The translations under genes and the position numbers were made by a program. Under the pieces are notes generated by a model, which was given only the letters and a program-made list of their open reading frames with translations, was not told the origin of the DNA and made no database searches. 8,126 nt of DNA. Origin: Sulfurimonas sp. GTDB taxonomy: Bacteria > Campylobacterota > Campylobacteria > Campylobacterales > Sulfurimonadaceae. Location: the NCBI GenBank assembly GCA_002732645.1, contig NVRL01000044.1, positions 2,541-10,666 of the forward strand. Direction: 5' to 3'. Below, in pieces: positions 1-7,140 of this stretch; the stretch's first letter is position 1; the number at the start of each line of letters is the position of its first letter.

Positions 1-734
1 CCTCCAGTAGGTGCTCCTGCTACGTAAGTAGCTCCAGCTGCCCAACTTGCTGCATTTGTTAGCCCACGACCAAGACAAAGCTTAACATACATACCAGATA
101 CATATTTATCCAATTTTATACTAGCACTTGCCCCGTCAAATTCCATATTGATTACGTGACCTAGTGGAGACTTTGCTTTATCATCATCTCTGAGGTTGAT
201 TAAGTAACCACCAGTTGAAGGACGACGACCAACACTTAGTGTTGTTGGGAATCCACCAACAGTAGGAGTCCATAACCAGTATGCTTCTCTAACTTTTAAA
301 GTATCATCTGTTAAGTTTTCATTAATAACCCAGTCAAAAGTATCAAAACCCATTCCTGTACCACGTTGGTTATAGCTAGCACCGAAAGCTTTATTAAAAG
401 ATAACTGACCTTTAAATAGCATAGTATCAGTAGGAGCGTAACCCATACCTAACCATAAACGGTTTGAGTATAGAGCATCATTACTATACTCTTTTCCACT
501 AACAGTTTTGTACTGTAAATTGTCATAAGAAGTTCTAAAGTCAATATCAAATTTAATATTATCTTTTGCCGCAAGTGAATTTACTTTACTGATTTTTTTA
601 GTATTTTTCTTTTGTTTTTTCTCTAACTTTTGAACTTTTTCAGTTAGTGCATCAATTTGTGCTTGCATATCTACATTAGCATAAAGAGCTGTACTTAAAA
701 AAGCAACTGTTGAGAGTGCGATTATTTTTTTCAT
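1..734 (-). CDS. DUF3373-type outer-membrane porin-like protein (3' end cut off)
   Basis: Only the first 244 codons are present; the gene runs off the left edge. The start is ATG at 734-732, preceded by an AAGGAAA ribosome-binding site about 5 nt away. The product begins with a clear signal peptide (MKK, then a hydrophobic stretch to about residue 17, with likely cleavage after LYA at 19). A Lys/Glu/Gln-rich heptad-like segment follows at about residues 22-50, probably a short coiled coil. After it comes sequence with alternating aromatic and polar residues and many Gly, Tyr and Trp (for example NRLWLGMGY, EAYWLW, SVGRRPSTGGY), typical of an outer-membrane beta-barrel. This layout matches the DUF3373 proteins I know from Sulfurimonas and relatives, which are porin-like and of unproven substrate. 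The family assignment is from memory of the N-terminal pattern; the envelope location is better supported than any function. It is read from its own promoter, separately from recJ. Confidence 0.75.
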   Translation of the reverse strand, partial: MKKIIALSTVAFLSTALYANVDMQAQIDALTEKVQKLEKKQKKNTKKISKVNSLAAKDNIKFDIDFRTSYDNLQYKTVSGKEYSNDALYSNRLWLGMGYAPTDTMLFKGQLSFNKAFGASYNQRGTGMGFDTFDWVINENLTDDTLKVREAYWLWTPTVGGFPTTLSVGRRPSTGGYLINLRDDDKAKSPLGHVINMEFDGASASIKLDKYVSGMYVKLCLGRGLTNAASWAAGATYVAGAPTG

Positions 735-767
735 GTATTTCCTTTTTTTATTATAAAAATATCACGT

Positions 768-798
768 ATTATAGCATAATTATAATTATAACCATCAA
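768..798 (-). promoter_or_regulatory. Promoter of the DUF3373-type gene
   Basis: On the minus strand a TTGATG -35-like element (798-793) is followed after 19 nt by an extended -10, TGC plus TATAAT (776-768, hexamer 773-768). Transcription would start near 761, giving a leader of about 27 nt that contains the AAGG ribosome-binding site. The rest of the 735-861 gap is AT-rich and holds other TATAAT-like words (for example 855-850), so the exact start is inferred. Confidence 0.6.
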
Positions 799-803
799 TT
801 ATA
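781..803. repeat. AT-rich inverted repeat over the porin -35 region
   Basis: TATAATT (781-787) and AATTATA (797-803) form perfect 7-bp arms with a 9-bp spacer that spans the proposed -35 hexamer (798-793). It could be an operator, but the surrounding DNA is so AT-rich that such repeats arise easily by chance. Confidence 0.25.
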
Positions 804-861
804 AGAAATTATTATAATAAGTTATTGTAATAATTGTTGTCAGTAGTTTATTATAGTTAAG

Positions 862-882
862 CTAGTAGATTTTATTTACTAG
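862..882. repeat. Inverted repeat across the recJ stop codon
   Basis: CTAGTA (862-867) and TACTAG (877-882) are perfect 6-bp arms with a 9-nt loop covering the recJ TAG stop. On the minus strand no U-run follows, so it is a poor intrinsic terminator; it might protect the 3' end of the transcript or be chance. Confidence 0.25.
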
Positions 883-2451
883 TAGTTGTAGTGAGACTCT
901 ACCGTTAAATTCATTTTTTGCAATTGTATAACTGCAAGATAGTTTTCTGTCTGTTGGCATTTCTAAAACTTGTCTAAATAGAACTAGTTCCTGAGTCTTT
1001 CTATCGTGAGGGAATTGTCTTAGTGTGATTCTACAGTGTGATTTTTCCTTACCCATAGTCTTGATACTTACAACCTCTGCATCTTTAAATAAGAAAGATG
1101 GACGGTGATTTGCTTCACCATATGGTTCAAAGTTTTGCAGTAAATTAAGTAGTTCAAAATCTATATCATCGCTAGAGAGTATACCCATTACTTTATCTTT
1201 AGGTATAAAATCATCAGGGTCTATTGACGAAGCACTTTTATTTATGGCGTCTCTAAAAGTGTTTATATCTTCTTCTTTTAGTCCGAGCCCTGCCGCCATT
1301 TTGTGACCGCCAAACTTAGTTAACAGTTGTTCATTTGCCTTTATAAGCTCGTAGATGCTGACATCTCCGATACTTCTAGCACTTCCTTTAGCAACACCGT
1401 TTTCTATACTAAGTACTACCGCAGGTTTACCGAACTTGTCAACAAGTCTAGCTGCAACGATGCCAACAACACCCTCATGCCAGTTCTCTTTAGCAACTAC
1501 AATCACATCTGCATCTGCATCAGCTTCTGCTATCGCTTCTTTTGTAGCCTCTGCTTCTGTCTCTTTTCTAAGATCATTTAGTTTACCCAAGAGCTCAAAC
1601 TGTTTGTATGCTTTGTTTGTATCAGTAGCTGTGAAAAACTCTAGGGCTATGGAAGCATCTTCAAGCCTTCCTGCAGAGTTTATTCTAGGAGCAATTTGAA
1701 ATGCGATGTCTTCAGAAGTAATAACAGACTTATTTAAAAAGTCTCTAATAATTATAGAAGCCGGTCTATTTGAGGAAATTAAAACTTTTAGTCCCTCTTT
1801 TACAAGCGTTCTATTTATATCTATTAGCGGCATAATATCAGCAATGATTGCTATAGCTAAGATATCTAAGAATTGTTTCATATCAATAGAGAGATTTAAC
1901 TCTTTTTTCACAAGTGCTAAAAGTAACCAAGCTACTTGTGCTCCACAAATCTCTTTAAAAGGATATTCACAAGATGAGAGCTTTGGATCTACTATAGAGT
2001 AAGCATCTGGAAGAGAGTCCCCTGGAGTGTGGTGATCTGTAATAATAAGGTCAATTGCTCTCTCTTTACAAATATTTGCTGCTTCTAGAGCTGAGATGCC
2101 ATTATCTACAGTAATAATTAAGTCAGCATCTACTCTATCTAAAACAGTTGGACTAACACCGTAACCATCTTTGAAACGGTTTGGGATTATTGCATCTAAA
2201 GGGTAGGGTATTTGTCTAAAAAAATCTACCATAATGGCAGTTGAACTTACCCCGTCTACATCATAGTCACCGACAAGAGCTATTCTTTTGTTTTCTCTTA
2301 TAGCATCTGCTATTTTTTTAGCTGATTTCTCGGCATCGTGAAGTAGGATAGGGTTTGGGATTTGTGAGAGTTTTTTATCTTCACCATCGAAGCGACAAGA
2401 AAGCAGCTCAAATAGAGCTTGCTTGTCTAAAGTTGGTACACTATTCAGCAC
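862..2451 (-). CDS. recJ: RecJ, single-stranded-DNA-specific 5'-3' exonuclease
   Basis: RecJ is the cytoplasmic exonuclease that degrades 5' single strands in RecF-pathway recombination, mismatch repair and base-excision repair. The 529-residue product carries the DHH phosphoesterase motifs in order: GDYDVDG at 61-67, NRFKDGYG at 91-98, VDNG at 115-118, the signature DHH at 139-141 with VDPK at 154-157, and ADIMPL at 204-209. [11 protein letters not shown] (253-263) follows, then a DHHA1 domain with [12 protein letters not shown] (324-335), KGSARS (355-360) and GGH (381-383). The C-terminal part (about 420-529) fits the OB-like domain. All metal-binding residues expected in the DHH core are present. 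The start is GTG at 2451-2449: the codon just upstream is an in-frame TGA and the first internal Met is residue 74, so no upstream start is possible. It overlaps the end of pyrG by 11 nt, implying one operon and probably translational coupling. No convincing terminator follows it. Length is normal for epsilonproteobacteria and a little shorter than in E. coli. Confidence 0.97.
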   Translation of the reverse strand: MLNSVPTLDKQALFELLSCRFDGEDKKLSQIPNPILLHDAEKSAKKIADAIRENKRIALVGDYDVDGVSSTAIMVDFFRQIPYPLDAIIPNRFKDGYGVSPTVLDRVDADLIITVDNGISALEAANICKERAIDLIITDHHTPGDSLPDAYSIVDPKLSSCEYPFKEICGAQVAWLLLALVKKELNLSIDMKQFLDILAIAIIADIMPLIDINRTLVKEGLKVLISSNRPASIIIRDFLNKSVITSEDIAFQIAPRINSAGRLEDASIALEFFTATDTNKAYKQFELLGKLNDLRKETEAEATKEAIAEADADADVIVVAKENWHEGVVGIVAARLVDKFGKPAVVLSIENGVAKGSARSIGDVSIYELIKANEQLLTKFGGHKMAAGLGLKEEDINTFRDAINKSASSIDPDDFIPKDKVMGILSSDDIDFELLNLLQNFEPYGEANHRPSFLFKDAEVVSIKTMGKEKSHCRITLRQFPHDRKTQELVLFRQVLEMPTDRKLSCSYTIAKNEFNGRVSLQLLVNKIY

Positions 2452-4060
2452 TCAAATTTGCTTTTACAAATGCTAGTATAGCAGGGTTTGGAGTTTGTAG
2501 TCTTGAAGTAAATTCAGGGTGAAACTGAACACCTAAGAACCAAGGATGACCTGCTATCTCTACTGTCTCTATAAGGCCGTTAGACTCACCTGTTACAATC
2601 ATACCGGCTTTCTCTAACTGTTCACGGTAAGTTGGGTTTGCTTCATAGCGGTGACGGTGTCTCTCGTAGATAGTTTTGGCACCATTATAGGCTTCTCTTA
2701 AGATAGATCCCTCTTTTGTATCACAAGGGTACTCACCAAGTCTTAGAGTTCCTCCCATAGGTGATTTATGAGTTCTAAGTTGAGTATCTCCACTCTGGTC
2801 TAAGAAGTTGTCTATTAGATAAATCATTGGATGTGGAGTCTCTTCATCAAACTCGATAGAGTTAGCACTCTCAAGACCAAGAACGTTTCTAGCATACTCA
2901 ACAAGTGCTAGTTGCATTCCAAGACAGATGCCAAGATATGGAACTTTGTTTTCACGAGCATACTGTATAGCTAAGATTTTACCCTCAACACCACGAGACC
3001 CAAAACCACCTGCAACTAAAACAGAGTCACAATCACCTAGAAGTGCTTCAGCACCTCTCTCTTCTATCTCTTCAGAATCAACCCAGCAAATTTCAACTCT
3101 TGTATCAAGATGCGCACCTGAATGAATAAATGATTCTGTTAAAGATTTGTAAGCTTCTTTTAGTTCAAGATATTTTCCAACAAAACCAACAACTACACGG
3201 TTTTTAGGCTGAACAATTTTTTTAACTAAAGAGTCCCACTCTTCCATGTCTGGATTAAGTTCTCCAAGGTCTAGCTCTTTTGCGATAGGCTTTAAGATAT
3301 GTTGTCTTAAAAAAGTTACAGGAACGTCATAAATAGTTGAAGCATCTAGCGCTTCGATAACACTGTCTTGTGGAACATCACAACTCATAGCAAGTTTTTT
3401 CTTGAAAGTCTTTGGAAGTGGTCTTTCACTTCTTGCGATAATCATTTGTGGTGTAATCCCGATACGGCGAAGTTCTTGAACAGAGTGTTGAGTTGGTTTA
3501 GACTTCATCTCTCCCGCAGCTTTGATATAAGGAATAAGTGTTACATGTATGAAAAAAGTTCCGGCAACTTCATCATCATGTTTCATCTGACGAATAGCTT
3601 CCATAAAAGGTAAGCCTTCTATATCTCCAACAGTTCCACCAAGTTCTACAACAAGAATCTCATGACCCTTGCCAGCTCTTTTTATGCGGTTTACAATTTC
3701 ACCAACAATATGAGGAACAACTTGAATAGTCTGACCAAGATATCCGCCTGCTCTTTCTCTTTCAATAACAGAAGAGTAAACCTGTCCGGTAGTAAAGTTG
3801 CTGGACTTTAAGAAAGAAGTATCAAGAAATCTCTCATAGTTACCAATGTCAAGGTCAGTTTCTGCACCATCTTTTGTAACAAAAACTTCACCATGCTCTA
3901 GCGGACTCATAGTTCCAGGGTCAACGTTGATATAAGGGTCTATTTTTAACATACCAATTTTTTTACCTGAGTGTTTAAGTAAAGTACCAACACTGGCAGC
4001 CGTAATCCCTTTCCCAAGAGAACTTAAAACCCCACCGGTAACAAAAATGTATTTAGTCAT
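2441..4060 (-). CDS. pyrG: PyrG, CTP synthase (glutamine-hydrolysing)
   Basis: PyrG makes CTP from UTP, ATP and glutamine, the last step of pyrimidine nucleotide synthesis. The 539-residue protein has the usual full length and two domains. The N-terminal synthetase domain (about 1-265) shows [13 protein letters not shown] at 7-19 (the ATP loop), [19 protein letters not shown] at 41-59, a [11 protein letters not shown] segment at 68-78 and GGTVGDIEG at 141-149. The class I glutamine amidotransferase domain (about 287-539) shows GGFGSRG at 351-357, the nucleophile Cys379 within [17 protein letters not shown] at 469-476, and His514 and Glu516 in GVQFHPEF. The catalytic triad is complete. The ATG start at 4060 follows GGAG (4071-4068) at 7-nt spacing. 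It is the first gene of a likely pyrG-recJ operon, and its promoter lies in the region shared with the divergent antiporter gene. PyrE, another enzyme of the same pathway, is encoded about 1.8 kb away in a separate unit. Confidence 0.99.
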   Translation of the reverse strand: MTKYIFVTGGVLSSLGKGITAASVGTLLKHSGKKIGMLKIDPYINVDPGTMSPLEHGEVFVTKDGAETDLDIGNYERFLDTSFLKSSNFTTGQVYSSVIERERAGGYLGQTIQVVPHIVGEIVNRIKRAGKGHEILVVELGGTVGDIEGLPFMEAIRQMKHDDEVAGTFFIHVTLIPYIKAAGEMKSKPTQHSVQELRRIGITPQMIIARSERPLPKTFKKKLAMSCDVPQDSVIEALDASTIYDVPVTFLRQHILKPIAKELDLGELNPDMEEWDSLVKKIVQPKNRVVVGFVGKYLELKEAYKSLTESFIHSGAHLDTRVEICWVDSEEIEERGAEALLGDCDSVLVAGGFGSRGVEGKILAIQYARENKVPYLGICLGMQLALVEYARNVLGLESANSIEFDEETPHPMIYLIDNFLDQSGDTQLRTHKSPMGGTLRLGEYPCDTKEGSILREAYNGAKTIYERHRHRYEANPTYREQLEKAGMIVTGESNGLIETVEIAGHPWFLGVQFHPEFTSRLQTPNPAILAFVKANLSAE

Positions 4061-4093
4061 GTAAAAACTCCAAAAATATTTTAATAATCGCGA

Positions 4094-4099
4094 ATTATA
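4094..4099 (-). promoter_or_regulatory. pyrG-recJ promoter, -10 element
   Basis: TATAAT on the minus strand (4099-4094), followed by TCGCGAT. Transcription would start near 4087, giving a leader of roughly 26 nt with a good GGAG ribosome-binding site. The expected -35 position (about 4122-4117) has no recognisable hexamer, as is common in epsilonproteobacteria. The short leader has no room for a riboswitch or attenuator. Confidence 0.6.
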
Positions 4100-4121
4100 G
4101 TATAGAATCTCTTAAAATCTG

Positions 4122-4131
4122 TATAGCTATA
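4122..4131. repeat. 10-bp palindrome between the pyrG and antiporter promoters
   Basis: TATAGCTATA is a perfect palindrome centred at 4126.5, about 30 bp from each of the two divergent -10 elements and between the two expected -35 positions. The position suits an operator for a dimeric regulator, but the sequence is short and AT-rich, so chance is possible. Confidence 0.3.
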
Positions 4132-4149
4132 TTTAGTACCTAGAAATAG

Positions 4150-4158
4150 TGCTATAAT
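4150..4158 (+). promoter_or_regulatory. Promoter of the Kef-type antiporter gene
   Basis: An extended -10, TGC then TATAAT (hexamer 4153-4158), lies 26 bp upstream of the ATG at 4185. Transcription would start near 4165, and GAGAAGG (4173-4179) is the ribosome-binding site. The -35 region (about 4130-4135) is weak, which the TGn extension would offset. Confidence 0.6.
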
Positions 4159-4184
4159 AACTATTAAAAATTGAGAAGGCGATT

Positions 4185-5807
4185 ATGGAAACTACATTAC
4201 TCTACGTTGTAGCTGCTTTAGGTATATCAATAATAATAAATATATTTTTGAAAAAACTTGGTGTATCACAAATAATAGGTTACATTATAACTGGTACTAT
4301 TATCGTTTATGCCTTTGACTTGAGACATATGAATGAGTCCCATACTTTAGAGATGGTTGGTGAATTTGGTATAGTTTTTTTGATGTTTACAATTGGTCTT
4401 GAGATATCTTTGTCCAAGATGGGAACAATGAAAAAAGAGATATTTGGAAATGGTTTAATGCAGGTTGCCTTTACCGCTATAGCTGTATATTTTATAACTC
4501 TTTATGGATTCAATCTTTCTGTTAAAACATCACTGATTATTGCTTTGGCTTTTGCCCTATCTTCAACAGCTGTTGTTTTGAGTTATCTGAAAAGTTCCAA
4601 AGAAATTTATAAACCTTATGGGCAAATATCAACAGGGATTCTCATCTTTCAAGATATTGCTGTTATTCCAATTTTAATACTTATAGGTTTCTTGACAACA
4701 GAGGGCGATCAGAGTTTATACGAGATAATAACACATACAATTATTAGTGCCATTATTGTAATAGGTTTTTTATTCATTGTTGGGAAAAGACTTATGACAT
4801 GGTTACTACACTTCTCCGCATCTTCTGAAGTAGATGAACTTTTTATGGGCTCAGTTCTATTTATTGTAGTAGCTGCTTCTCTTTTAGCACATTATATGGG
4901 GTTTACATACTCTCTTGGAGCCTTTGTAGCTGGTATGATTATCGCTGAAACTAAATATCACCATAAAGTGGAAGCAGATATAGCACCATTTAAAGATATA
5001 TTACTTGGAACATTTTTTGTAGTAGTTGGAATGAAAATAGATATCGCAGTTTTTATTGATAAAATAGGTATTATTGTTTCAATTTTCATTGGTGTATTTA
5101 TCTTAAAAAGTATAATAATGTATCTAATGCTACGTATTACATCAACTCATAGAAGATCTCTTAAAGCAGCCCTTGCACTTTCTCAAGTTGGAGAATTTTC
5201 TTTTGTTATCTTTGCCCTAGCCGGTATGGGTGGACTTATAGAAGAGGAGTTAGGGCAGCTATTGGTTTTAATAGTTATTTTTTCTATGGTTGTAACACCA
5301 TTTTTTATAACAAGAATACCAGCAATTGTTGAATACTTAAGCGGTAAAAAAGATGTTGTTGAAGATATGTCAGCACTTGCTACTAGAAAAAATCATGTTA
5401 TTGTTTGTGGGTACAGTGTGGTAGGTAAATTTGTAACCAAACAACTAGATAAATTAGATGCGCCATATATAGTTATTGATAATTCACACAAGCATGTTAA
5501 AGAGGCTTTAGCAAATGGATTGGAAGCTTATTTGGGTGATGCTTCAAAGAAATCAATTTTGGATGCAATACATGTGGAAGATGCGGCTTCAGTTATTGTC
5601 ACACTTGATAATATTGAGAAAAAAAGACTTATATGTGAGGCTGTACTTCAGCATACAAAAGATGTGAACTTGGTTGTAAAAGTTATATCCCTTGAAGAAA
5701 AAGAAAAATTAGAAGATTTAGATATAACAGTAGTGGTTGATGGAAAACTTGAAGTTGCTAGAGTGTTAGTTGAGAGGATGATTACTTGTAAGCTCAACTA
5801 TAAGTAG
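4185..5807 (+). CDS. Kef/CPA2-type cation:proton antiporter with RCK_N domain
   Basis: This inner-membrane transporter belongs to the monovalent cation:proton antiporter-2 family (KefB/KefC/YbaL type), which moves K+ or Na+ against H+. Residues 1 to about 380 hold 12-13 hydrophobic segments. Family motifs include GEFGIVFLMFTIGLEIS (59-75), ALSSTAVVLSYL (124-135), the Gln156-Asp157 pair in GILIFQDIAVIPIL (151-164) expected to carry the ion, GAFVAGMIIAE (245-255), PFKDILLGTFFVVVGM (268-283) and GEFSFVIFALAG (336-347). After a linker, residues 403 to about 515 form an RCK_N (TrkA-N) Rossmann domain with an acidic Asp432 at the end of the second strand and GDASKKSIL at 451-459. The usual GxGxxG reads GYSVVG (409-414), so its middle glycine is Ser411. 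There is no RCK_C domain and no KefF/KefG-like partner gene here. At 540 residues it is shorter than E. coli KefC. K+ versus Na+ cannot be told from sequence, so I give no symbol. It is alone in its transcription unit. Confidence 0.93.
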   Translation: METTLLYVVAALGISIIINIFLKKLGVSQIIGYIITGTIIVYAFDLRHMNESHTLEMVGEFGIVFLMFTIGLEISLSKMGTMKKEIFGNGLMQVAFTAIAVYFITLYGFNLSVKTSLIIALAFALSSTAVVLSYLKSSKEIYKPYGQISTGILIFQDIAVIPILILIGFLTTEGDQSLYEIITHTIISAIIVIGFLFIVGKRLMTWLLHFSASSEVDELFMGSVLFIVVAASLLAHYMGFTYSLGAFVAGMIIAETKYHHKVEADIAPFKDILLGTFFVVVGMKIDIAVFIDKIGIIVSIFIGVFILKSIIMYLMLRITSTHRRSLKAALALSQVGEFSFVIFALAGMGGLIEEELGQLLVLIVIFSMVVTPFFITRIPAIVEYLSGKKDVVEDMSALATRKNHVIVCGYSVVGKFVTKQLDKLDAPYIVIDNSHKHVKEALANGLEAYLGDASKKSILDAIHVEDAASVIVTLDNIEKKRLICEAVLQHTKDVNLVVKVISLEEKEKLEDLDITVVVDGKLEVARVLVERMITCKLNYK

Positions 5808-5841
5808 ACTAGCTTTAGTGGACACAGCAGCCACAGCGAAC
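5808..5841. other. 34-bp convergent gap, GC-rich, with a Cys-rich in-frame remnant after pyrE
   Basis: The antiporter stop (5805-5807) and the pyrE stop (5844-5842) face each other across this gap. Bases 5818-5838 have 14 G/C of 21, far above other intergenic DNA in the window, and contain CACAGC twice. In the pyrE frame, directly after its TAA, eight codons read VRCGCCVH before another TAA (5817-5815). GTGG (5818-5821) and CCAC (5831-5834) could form a weak stem. No U-run follows on either strand, so no proper terminator for either gene is visible. Confidence 0.4.
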
Positions 5842-6450
5842 TTAGTTCCCTCTTGAACCTGGTTTTATAGCTTTACTACCATCTTTACAAAGTGGACAAG
5901 CATCCGGTGCGTACATTTCAAAAGTAAAGTCAGCTAGTGCAAAAAATGGAATATCTTGCGGAAGTTTACAGTTTGGTTTTCTATCAATGTCGCTATTTTC
6001 ACGTTTACAAAAGCCACGGTTCGCAAGTGCGGCTGCACCAACAATTTCTCCGCCAAGCTCTTTAACCGCATGCGCTGCTTCCATTGCAGACCCTCCAGTT
6101 GTAATTATGTCTTCACACATTAAAACCTTTTCACCCTTACTTACTTCAAAGCCTCTACGGATATTCATAACACCATCAACTCTCTCAGCAAATATAAAAC
6201 GAACGTCTAATGCTTGAGCCAATGCAAAACCAGCGATAAGACCGCCAAGTGCGGGAGCACAAACGGTGTCTATCTCAAGGTTGCTGGCTTTGATCTGCGC
6301 AGCTAATTCATCTGCAAGTAGTTTAGCTGTTTTTGGATCTTCTAAAACTTTTGCAGACTGTAGGTAAAACTGTGAGTGATTCCCACTACTTAGTTTAAAG
6401 TGCCCTTCTAAAAGAGCATCTGCATCCATGTATATTTGTTTAATATCCAT
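5842..6450 (-). CDS. pyrE: PyrE, orotate phosphoribosyltransferase
   Basis: PyrE joins orotate and PRPP to give orotidine 5'-phosphate in de novo UMP synthesis. The 202-residue protein is a type I phosphoribosyltransferase: the PRPP-binding motif [10 protein letters not shown] is at 112-121, and the orotate-side segment [18 protein letters not shown] is at 18-35. The flexible-loop region [17 protein letters not shown] lies at 87-103 and the conserved tail CPLC...KPGSRG at 185-201. Four cysteines sit in the last third (148, 161, 185, 188), which might bind metal. It starts with ATG at 6450, only 5 nt after the frr stop, so it is very probably co-transcribed and perhaps coupled to frr. A second Met at residue 8 is possible, but the first start matches how I recall epsilon relatives beginning and needs no loss of sequence. 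No strong ribosome-binding site is visible. Length is typical of this short bacterial/archaeal PyrE type, slightly shorter than the E. coli enzyme. Confidence 0.97.
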   Translation of the reverse strand: MDIKQIYMDADALLEGHFKLSSGNHSQFYLQSAKVLEDPKTAKLLADELAAQIKASNLEIDTVCAPALGGLIAGFALAQALDVRFIFAERVDGVMNIRRGFEVSKGEKVLMCEDIITTGGSAMEAAHAVKELGGEIVGAAALANRGFCKRENSDIDRKPNCKLPQDIPFFALADFTFEMYAPDACPLCKDGSKAIKPGSRGN

Positions 6451-6455
6451 CGTTA

Positions 6456-7013
6456 TTAAACTTTTAATATTTCAGCTTCTTTATCTTTTAAGATGCTGTC
6501 AATATTTGTTATAAATTTATCAGTGATTTTTTGGATATTTTCTTGAGCAGACTTAGAATCATCAGTAGTGATCTCTTTATCTTTTTCAAGTTTCTTGATC
6601 TGATCGTTTGAGTTTTTTCTATCGTTTCTGATTGAAACTTTTGCGTTTTCACCCATGCCTTTCATTTGTTTTGCAGACTCTTGTCTCTGCTCAACTGTCA
6701 TTGCTGGGAAAAATAGTTTAATCTGGTCACCATCATTATTTGGAGTTGCTCCAATATTTCCTGCTGAAATCGCTGATTCAACATCTGCTAGTAAGTTTTT
6801 TTCCCAAGGGTTTACAACTATAGTTGTAGCATCTACAGCTATTACAGAACCAACTTGGTCAAGCGGTGTAGGAGTTCCATAGTAATCAATTTTTACATTA
6901 TCTAATACAGATGTAGTAACCTTACCTGTTCTAAGTGTTTTAAAATCTCTTTGCATATGCTCTATGCTTGATTTCATCTTTGTTTCACATGCGTTGAATA
7001 TCTCGTTTAGCAT
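6456..7013 (-). CDS. frr: Ribosome recycling factor
   Basis: RRF works with EF-G and IF3 to split the post-termination ribosome so that its subunits can be reused. The product has 185 residues, exactly the usual length. It shows the helix I segment with the conserved LRTGK (27-31, including Arg28), then [15 protein letters not shown] (43-57) in the small domain, NPWEK (68-72) and [15 protein letters not shown] (95-110). The VSIRNDRK segment (126-133) keeps the key arginines 129 and 132. The C-terminal half is the charged helical hairpin of domain I. The ATG at 7013 follows AAGG about 7 nt upstream. It leads a frr-pyrE unit with its own promoter near 7049, downstream of the secG terminator. 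The order secG-frr-pyrE is one I associate with Campylobacter and relatives. Lys31 replaces the more usual Arg in this motif, which is conservative. Confidence 0.98.
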   Translation of the reverse strand: MLNEIFNACETKMKSSIEHMQRDFKTLRTGKVTTSVLDNVKIDYYGTPTPLDQVGSVIAVDATTIVVNPWEKNLLADVESAISAGNIGATPNNDGDQIKLFFPAMTVEQRQESAKQMKGMGENAKVSIRNDRKNSNDQIKKLEKDKEITTDDSKSAQENIQKITDKFITNIDSILKDKEAEILKV

Positions 7014-7048
7014 TTGTTTTCCTTGATTGTTTGAAAAATAATTACGCT

Positions 7049-7057
7049 ATTGTAGCA
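7049..7057 (-). promoter_or_regulatory. Promoter of frr-pyrE, extended -10
   Basis: TGC followed by TACAAT on the minus strand (7057-7049), in the 120-bp gap between secG and frr. Transcription would start near 7042, giving a leader of about 29 nt with an AAGG ribosome-binding site. There is no clear -35; the upstream DNA has A/T runs typical of epsilon promoters. The rest of the gap (to 7111) shows only a CCCC-T7 run and no ORF. Confidence 0.55.
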
Positions 7058-7111
7058 AGAATTTTTTTAAATGATATAAAAGTGTTAAAAAAAGGGGTTT
7101 TGAGAGAGCTT

Positions 7112-7140
7112 AAAAATAGCTGCAAATATGCAACTATTTT
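7112..7140 (-). terminator. Intrinsic terminator of secG, overlapping its stop codon
   Basis: On the minus strand, 7140-7129 pairs with 7124-7113 in a 12-bp stem that includes one T-G wobble, with a 4-nt loop (TATT). The 3' arm ends in a run of five T (7116-7112), preceded on the 5' side by AAAA, so the run is partly within the stem. The TAG stop of secG (7136-7134) lies inside the 5' arm. The A-rich 5' arm means it might work in both directions. The stem is only moderately GC-rich, so efficiency is uncertain. Confidence 0.55.

Noticed and set aside
809..835. Imperfect inverted repeat of TTATAATAAT-like words in the recJ-porin gap as a Fur box
   Set aside because: It lacks the GATAAT-type pattern and the gap is almost entirely A and T, so matches of this quality are expected by chance.
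862..882. Intrinsic terminator for recJ
   Set aside because: The arms are only 6 bp with a 9-nt loop, mostly A/T, and no U-run follows on the minus strand; kept only as an inverted repeat.
1355..1699. A 114-codon Ser/Ala-rich open frame on the plus strand
   Set aside because: It lies wholly antisense to conserved RecJ codons, its composition mirrors the Glu/Ala/Asp-rich linker, and it has no supporting ribosome-binding site or family signature.
1327..3613. Other open frames on the plus strand inside recJ and pyrG (65-98 codons)
   Set aside because: All are opposite strongly conserved coding sequence and their translations look like no protein family; they are by-products of codon use.
4061..4140. 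A pyrimidine-responsive leader (attenuator or reiterative start) ahead of pyrG
   Set aside because: The predicted leader is about 26 nt, has no hairpin or GGGC-type start, and contains little besides the ribosome-binding site.
5839..5849. GAACT-T-AGTTC palindrome over the pyrE stop as a terminator
   Set aside because: A 1-nt loop cannot form a normal hairpin and there is no U-run; probably chance.
5987..6882. Plus-strand open frames inside pyrE and frr (75-76 codons)
   Set aside because: They are antisense to well-supported genes and have no promoter, ribosome-binding site or recognisable domain.
7087..7100. A7-G4-T4 tract between secG and frr as a phase-variable repeat
   Set aside because: The homopolymers are short, not in a coding region, and not placed between -35 and -10 elements of any promoter I can identify.
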